Shown piece by piece: positions 60,844-64,000 of a DNA stretch of 64,000 nt (its first letter is position 1; every line of letters begins with the position of its first letter). A model generated the notes under the pieces. It saw only the letters and a program-made list of their open reading frames with translations. It was not told the DNA's origin and did not search any database. This DNA comes from UBA6168 sp965222975. GTDB lineage: Bacteria > Bacteroidota > Bacteroidia > Chitinophagales > Saprospiraceae. Location of the stretch: contig CBDCVJ010000054.1 of the NCBI GenBank assembly GCA_965222975.1, positions 62,001 to 126,000 of the forward strand, given 5' to 3'. A program made the translations under genes and the position numbers.

Positions 60844-61497
60844 ATGGAAAAACGGACTTTCAAAAACAGCATCTACAGCGCCATTGCCGGGCAGGCAAAA
60901 GCCTTCGGGCATGCCAACCGCCTGGAAATCCTCGACCTGCTCGCCAACGGCGAGAAGACCGTCGAGCAAATCGCCACCCAAACCGACATTACCGTTGCCA
61001 ATGCCTCGCATCACCTGCAACTGCTGAAAAATGCCAGGCTGGTGAAGTCGCGGCGGGACGGCAATTTCATCTTCTATGCCCTCAATGGGCGCAAGGCTTA
61101 CGCTGCCTGGAAAGCCCTGCGGGAACTGGCGCTCGAAGCCGAACCCACCGTGCAGTTAATTTTGCATCAGTATCGAGGGGAGAATTATAGCGCCAGCAGC
61201 GTTTCAAAAAAGGTCAACGCTCCTGCGGGAGACCTCCTCCTGCTCGACGTGCGCCCGTACGGTGAGTTTGAGGCAGGCCACCTTCCCGATGCCGTCTCCA
61301 TCCCACTCGAAGAGCTGCCGCAGCGCCTCGGTGAACTGTCCCGGCAACTCACCATCGGCGCCTATTGCCGGGGGGTGTTCTGCACTTTCGCCGACGAGGC
61401 GGTGCAACTGCTACGTGCCAATGGTTTCAAGGCTGTAAGGCTTGACGAAACCTTTCTCGACTTCAAACTCCTCACCGACGATTCATGGAAAAACTGA
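60844..61497 (+). CDS. ArsR-family regulator fused to a rhodanese domain
   Basis: Residues 10-85 are an ArsR-type winged helix, with AKAFGHANRLEILDLLANG and ITVANASHHLQLLKNARL. Residues 118-212 are a rhodanese domain with LLLLDVRPYGEFEAGHLPDA and the active-site Cys175 in AYCRGVFC. No classic ArsR metal Cys pair is seen in the HTH. The rhodanese Cys could sense sulfane sulfur, polysulfide or metal, and set DNA binding. The 3' end overlaps the MFS gene by 13 bases, which is coupled to it. Confidence 0.9.
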   Translation: MEKRTFKNSIYSAIAGQAKAFGHANRLEILDLLANGEKTVEQIATQTDITVANASHHLQLLKNARLVKSRRDGNFIFYALNGRKAYAAWKALRELALEAEPTVQLILHQYRGENYSASSVSKKVNAPAGDLLLLDVRPYGEFEAGHLPDAVSIPLEELPQRLGELSRQLTIGAYCRGVFCTFADEAVQLLRANGFKAVRLDETFLDFKLLTDDSWKN

Positions 61498-62723
61498 ACC
61501 CAAGTGGCCGGATGGCATCAAGTCACCCTGCTACTGTCAAGCTCGGCCTGCGTGAAAACTGGCGGCAGTTCACCTTGCTTGTCGTGATTAACGCCTTCGT
61601 GGGCGGCATGGTCGGACTGGAACGCACCATCCTTCCGGAATTGGCACAGGGAGAGTTCGGGATGGCAGCCAAGACCGCCATCCTTTCGTTCATCGTCGTT
61701 TTCGGCGTGACCAAAGCCATTACGAACTACTATACCGGGACGCTTGCTAACCGCTGGGGCCGGAAAAACCTGCTGACGCTCGGTTGGGTGTTAGCCCTGC
61801 CCGTTCCACTGCTTTTGATTTATGCCCCTAACTGGCAATGGGTCATCGGTGCCAATGTACTGCTGGGCATTCATCAAGGGCTGTGCTGGTCGAGTACGGT
61901 AGTGATGAAAATTGACCTGGTAGGCGACAAAGACCGGGGACTTGCAATGGGGCTTAACGAGGCGGCGGGTTACCTCGCTGTTGGGGGCGTTGCCTTTGCT
62001 ACCGGCTGGATAGCATCGGAATACGGTCTGCGGCCCTACCCATTTTACCTCGGCATCGGGCTGGCAGTAGCAGGCCTGCTCGGCACTTTGTTTTGGGTAA
62101 AAGACACCCGCCACCATGTAGCTGTGGAAGCGGTGCAGTCAGGCATTGCGAAGCTGAAAAACGTATTTTGGGAAACGACCTGGCGCAATCCCAGCCTCGG
62201 TTCCATTACGCAGGCCGGACTGGTCAACAACCTCAATGATGGCATGGTCTGGGGTTTGTTGCCCATGCTACTGGCGGTGAAGGGTTTTACACTTGCGCAG
62301 ACCGGCATCATCGTATCCATCTATCCCATCGTATGGGGCTTGGGGCAATTGGGCACGGGCAAGCTAGCCGACCATTTTAACCACAAAAAAATGCTCACTT
62401 GGGGCATGGCGCTGCAAGGGTTGGCTTTGCTCGGTTTCATCCCCGCCACAGAAAACTGGCAGTACATCGGTTTGAGCATTTTCCTTGGATTGGGTACCGC
62501 CATCGTCTATCCGACCTTCCTTGCCGCTATTGCCGGGCTGACGCATCCACAGCAGCGGGCGGAAAGCATTGGCGTGTTTCGTTTGTGGCGGGATTTGGGC
62601 TATGCCATCGGTGCCTTGTTGACGGGCATCATCGCCGACGCCTTTGGGCTACATTGGTCAGTGGCGTCAATTGGCGTATTGACGGTGGTTTCGGCAGGGG
62701 TGATTTGGGCAAGGATGAGGTGA
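61485..62723 (+). CDS. MFS transporter coupled to the ArsR-rhodanese regulator
   Basis: A 412-residue, 12-helix transporter. The motif GTLANRWGRKNLL resembles MFS motif A (about residues 85-97), and the second half repeats a GTGKLADHFNHKKML motif. The overlap with the ArsR-rhodanese gene suggests that its substrate relates to the signal sensed by that regulator, for example sulfur species, sulfite or metalloids. The substrate is unknown. Confidence 0.85.
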   Translation: MEKLNPSGRMASSHPATVKLGLRENWRQFTLLVVINAFVGGMVGLERTILPELAQGEFGMAAKTAILSFIVVFGVTKAITNYYTGTLANRWGRKNLLTLGWVLALPVPLLLIYAPNWQWVIGANVLLGIHQGLCWSSTVVMKIDLVGDKDRGLAMGLNEAAGYLAVGGVAFATGWIASEYGLRPYPFYLGIGLAVAGLLGTLFWVKDTRHHVAVEAVQSGIAKLKNVFWETTWRNPSLGSITQAGLVNNLNDGMVWGLLPMLLAVKGFTLAQTGIIVSIYPIVWGLGQLGTGKLADHFNHKKMLTWGMALQGLALLGFIPATENWQYIGLSIFLGLGTAIVYPTFLAAIAGLTHPQQRAESIGVFRLWRDLGYAIGALLTGIIADAFGLHWSVASIGVLTVVSAGVIWARMR

Positions 62724-62889
62724 CCTTCTGTGGGGCTCTTTTGCAAAGCAATTCGATACGGTGATAGTGATGAATAAGGAGTTGTTAAAGAAATGGGTCA
62801 GTGGGCAAGTTGAACATAGGGTGTGATTGTACGCTGTATTAAAGGAAGGTATTAAGCCGGTTTTCATTTTTAACCAAAAAAAATTAGCC

Positions 62890-63390
62890 ATGAAAAAAGA
62901 AAGTTATCAAAAATTTGCCCTGATGATGTTTACTTCATTCGTCGTGATGTACGCCGTGATGTTTATGAATGTGAACCAACTCGACCATATCATGCTGAGT
63001 ACTACTCGCACCTATATGACTTTTCTGATGGTGGCTCCAATGGCCGTCAGCATGTTACTGTTCATGTGGGGCATGTATGAAAATAAAAAGCTGAATTACG
63101 CTATCCTAGGTGTTGCTGCCGTGGTTTTTATCTGGTGCTTTTACGGCCTACGCAATCAGGTGCCCATCAAAGACGTGGCTTACATGAAGGCTATGATTCC
63201 GCACCACTCCTCTGCCATTTTGGTAAGTGAACAGGCCACCTTTGAAGACCCTGAAACGGAAAAGCTGGCTAAGGAAATCATAGAAGCGCAAAAACGGGAA
63301 ATTGCCCAGATGAAGAAGATTTTGTACCGTCTGGAAAACGGGGAAAGGGTACAAACTTCGATGAAAAATTCCTTTTTTTCAGGACATTAA
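62890..63390 (+). CDS. DUF305 domain membrane protein
   Basis: ATG 62890 gives 166 residues; an upstream TTG at 62827 would add an unlikely extension. Two or three N-terminal membrane helices (about residues 10-26, 41-58 and 69-84) precede a DUF305-type helical domain with the hallmark MIPHHSSAI (about 104-112). DUF305 proteins are ferritin-like and often travel with copper resistance genes. Metal binding through the HH pair is inferred. It is preceded by 166 bases with no recognised gene. Confidence 0.8.
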   Translation: MKKESYQKFALMMFTSFVVMYAVMFMNVNQLDHIMLSTTRTYMTFLMVAPMAVSMLLFMWGMYENKKLNYAILGVAAVVFIWCFYGLRNQVPIKDVAYMKAMIPHHSSAILVSEQATFEDPETEKLAKEIIEAQKREIAQMKKILYRLENGERVQTSMKNSFFSGH

Positions 63391-63430
63391 TATTTAAGCA
63401 GTAGTGTTAAAGTTAGGGAGCAAATTTTCG

Positions 63431-63438
63431 CACCTTTG
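63431..63438 (+). promoter_or_regulatory. -7-like box CACCTTTG
   Basis: The box differs from TAnnTTTG at one position, and the ATG at 63443 begins 4 bases after it, the same spacing as at 46549 and 50199. A leaderless start is predicted. Confidence 0.5.
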
Positions 63439-63442
63439 CTTC

Positions 63443-64000
63443 ATGAAACTCTACATCAAAAACATGGTCTGCGACCGCTGCAAAATGATGGTCAGGCAGG
63501 AACTGGAAAAAGCCGGGCTATCGCCGGAAACGGTGGAACTGGGGGAAGTCGAATTTTCACAGGAATTAACTCCCCAACAAATGAAAACAGTGGAGGAAGC
63601 CCTCACGCCGTTGGGTTTCGAGTTGATTGACGACCGCAAAAGCAGGCTCATCGAGCAAATCAAAAAAGCCGTCATCGAACTGGTCTATTACACCGAAGAA
63701 ATGCCGAAGGTCAACCTCTCGGCCTATTTAGCCCAAAAACTCCACTACGAATACTCCCACCTGAGCACCCTTTTCTCCTCCATCGAGGGCATCACGCTGG
63801 AGAAATATTTTATCGCCCAAAAAATCGAGCGGGTGAAAGAATTGCTCGTGTACGATGAACTGACGCTCAGCGAAATCGCCTTCCAAATGGGCTATAGCAA
63901 CGTGGCCCACCTGAGCAATCAATTCAAAAAAGTGACCGGCCTGACACCAAGTTATTTCAAAACCATTGGCCACTCAAAGCGAAATACCATAGACAAAGTA
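63443..64000 (+). CDS. HMA-like/AraC fusion transcriptional regulator, second copy (3' partial)
   Basis: The frame is open to the window edge, giving 186 residues with only a few probably missing. Residues 1-70 are an HMA-like domain with CxxC (C10, C13 in NMVCDRCK), and residues 90-180 are an AraC HTH ending in VTGLTPSYFK. It matches the protein at 746 over its full length, apart from the Glu-Thr-His extension of that copy. A leaderless promoter lies just upstream. It may control the island from the other end. Confidence 0.8.
   Translation, partial: MKLYIKNMVCDRCKMMVRQELEKAGLSPETVELGEVEFSQELTPQQMKTVEEALTPLGFELIDDRKSRLIEQIKKAVIELVYYTEEMPKVNLSAYLAQKLHYEYSHLSTLFSSIEGITLEKYFIAQKIERVKELLVYDELTLSEIAFQMGYSNVAHLSNQFKKVTGLTPSYFKTIGHSKRNTIDKV

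Noticed and set aside
1..64000. CRISPR arrays, tRNA or rRNA genes, transposases and integrases
   Set aside because: I looked for regular spaced repeats, tRNA-like cloverleaf ends and DDE or recombinase motifs and found none. This was by eye, so weak tRNA genes cannot be fully excluded.

Overview
The window looks like a chromosomal accessory region of a Bacteroidota bacterium, possibly of the Saprospiria (the class is inference). The supporting signs are three secreted proteins ending in type IX secretion (T9SS) sorting domains, two HYC_CC_PP-type small proteins, MbnP with its peroxidase partners, TAnnTTTG promoter boxes, and an almost complete lack of Shine-Dalgarno sequences. All but one intact gene lie on the + strand. 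I saw no rRNA, tRNA, CRISPR array, transposase, integrase or phage gene.

Layout. (1) 1-12.9 kb is a metal and membrane block. It holds a potassium-channel pore protein, an HMA-AraC fusion regulator, small His- or Met-rich membrane and lipoproteins, a CBM48 protein, a lycopene-cyclase-domain protein overlapping a type II NADH dehydrogenase, a frameshifted membrane spermidine-synthase-like protein, a site-2 protease with CBS domains, a DUF3347 lipoprotein, two small c-type cytochromes and a porin. (2) 12.9-31.4 kb is an energy and nucleotide block. It holds a D-lactate-type dehydrogenase, an isoprenylcysteine-type methyltransferase, an orphan Tat ferredoxin, archaeal-type GAPDH, an ATP-cone/Mrr nuclease coupled to a beta-CASP nuclease, a LolA-like protein with a LolCDE-like ABC transporter, a hydrolase, class I FBP aldolase, an AMP/thymidine-phosphorylase-family enzyme, PRPP synthase and PPK2. 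(3) 31.5-46.4 kb holds secreted proteins and copper genes: an M43 protease, a methyltransferase, a CPH-type copper ATPase, an MFS exporter, a membrane AlbA_2 protein, a T9SS beta-propeller protein, MbnP, two di-haem peroxidases and a BNR-repeat lipoprotein. (4) 46.5-49.1 kb is a mercury operon (ArsR-family regulator, MerTP, MerA) with two copies of one operator. (5) 49.1-57.5 kb is an RND efflux operon bracketed by two paralogous membrane hydrolases. (6) 57.6-64 kb holds a CsoR-like repressor, a secreted HMA protein, an ArsR-rhodanese regulator with an MFS partner, a DUF305 protein and a second HMA-AraC regulator cut by the window edge.

Together the genes suggest envelope copper handling, mercury reduction and metal efflux, with a metabolic operon that would draw carbon and phosphate from nucleotides, polyphosphate and sugar phosphates under energy stress. 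That last role is inference.

A technical point matters for any reader. At least five genes are broken by nine frameshifts, and every one is repaired by deleting a single base. This points to insertion-type sequence errors more than to real gene decay, so those genes are annotated below as single composite genes.
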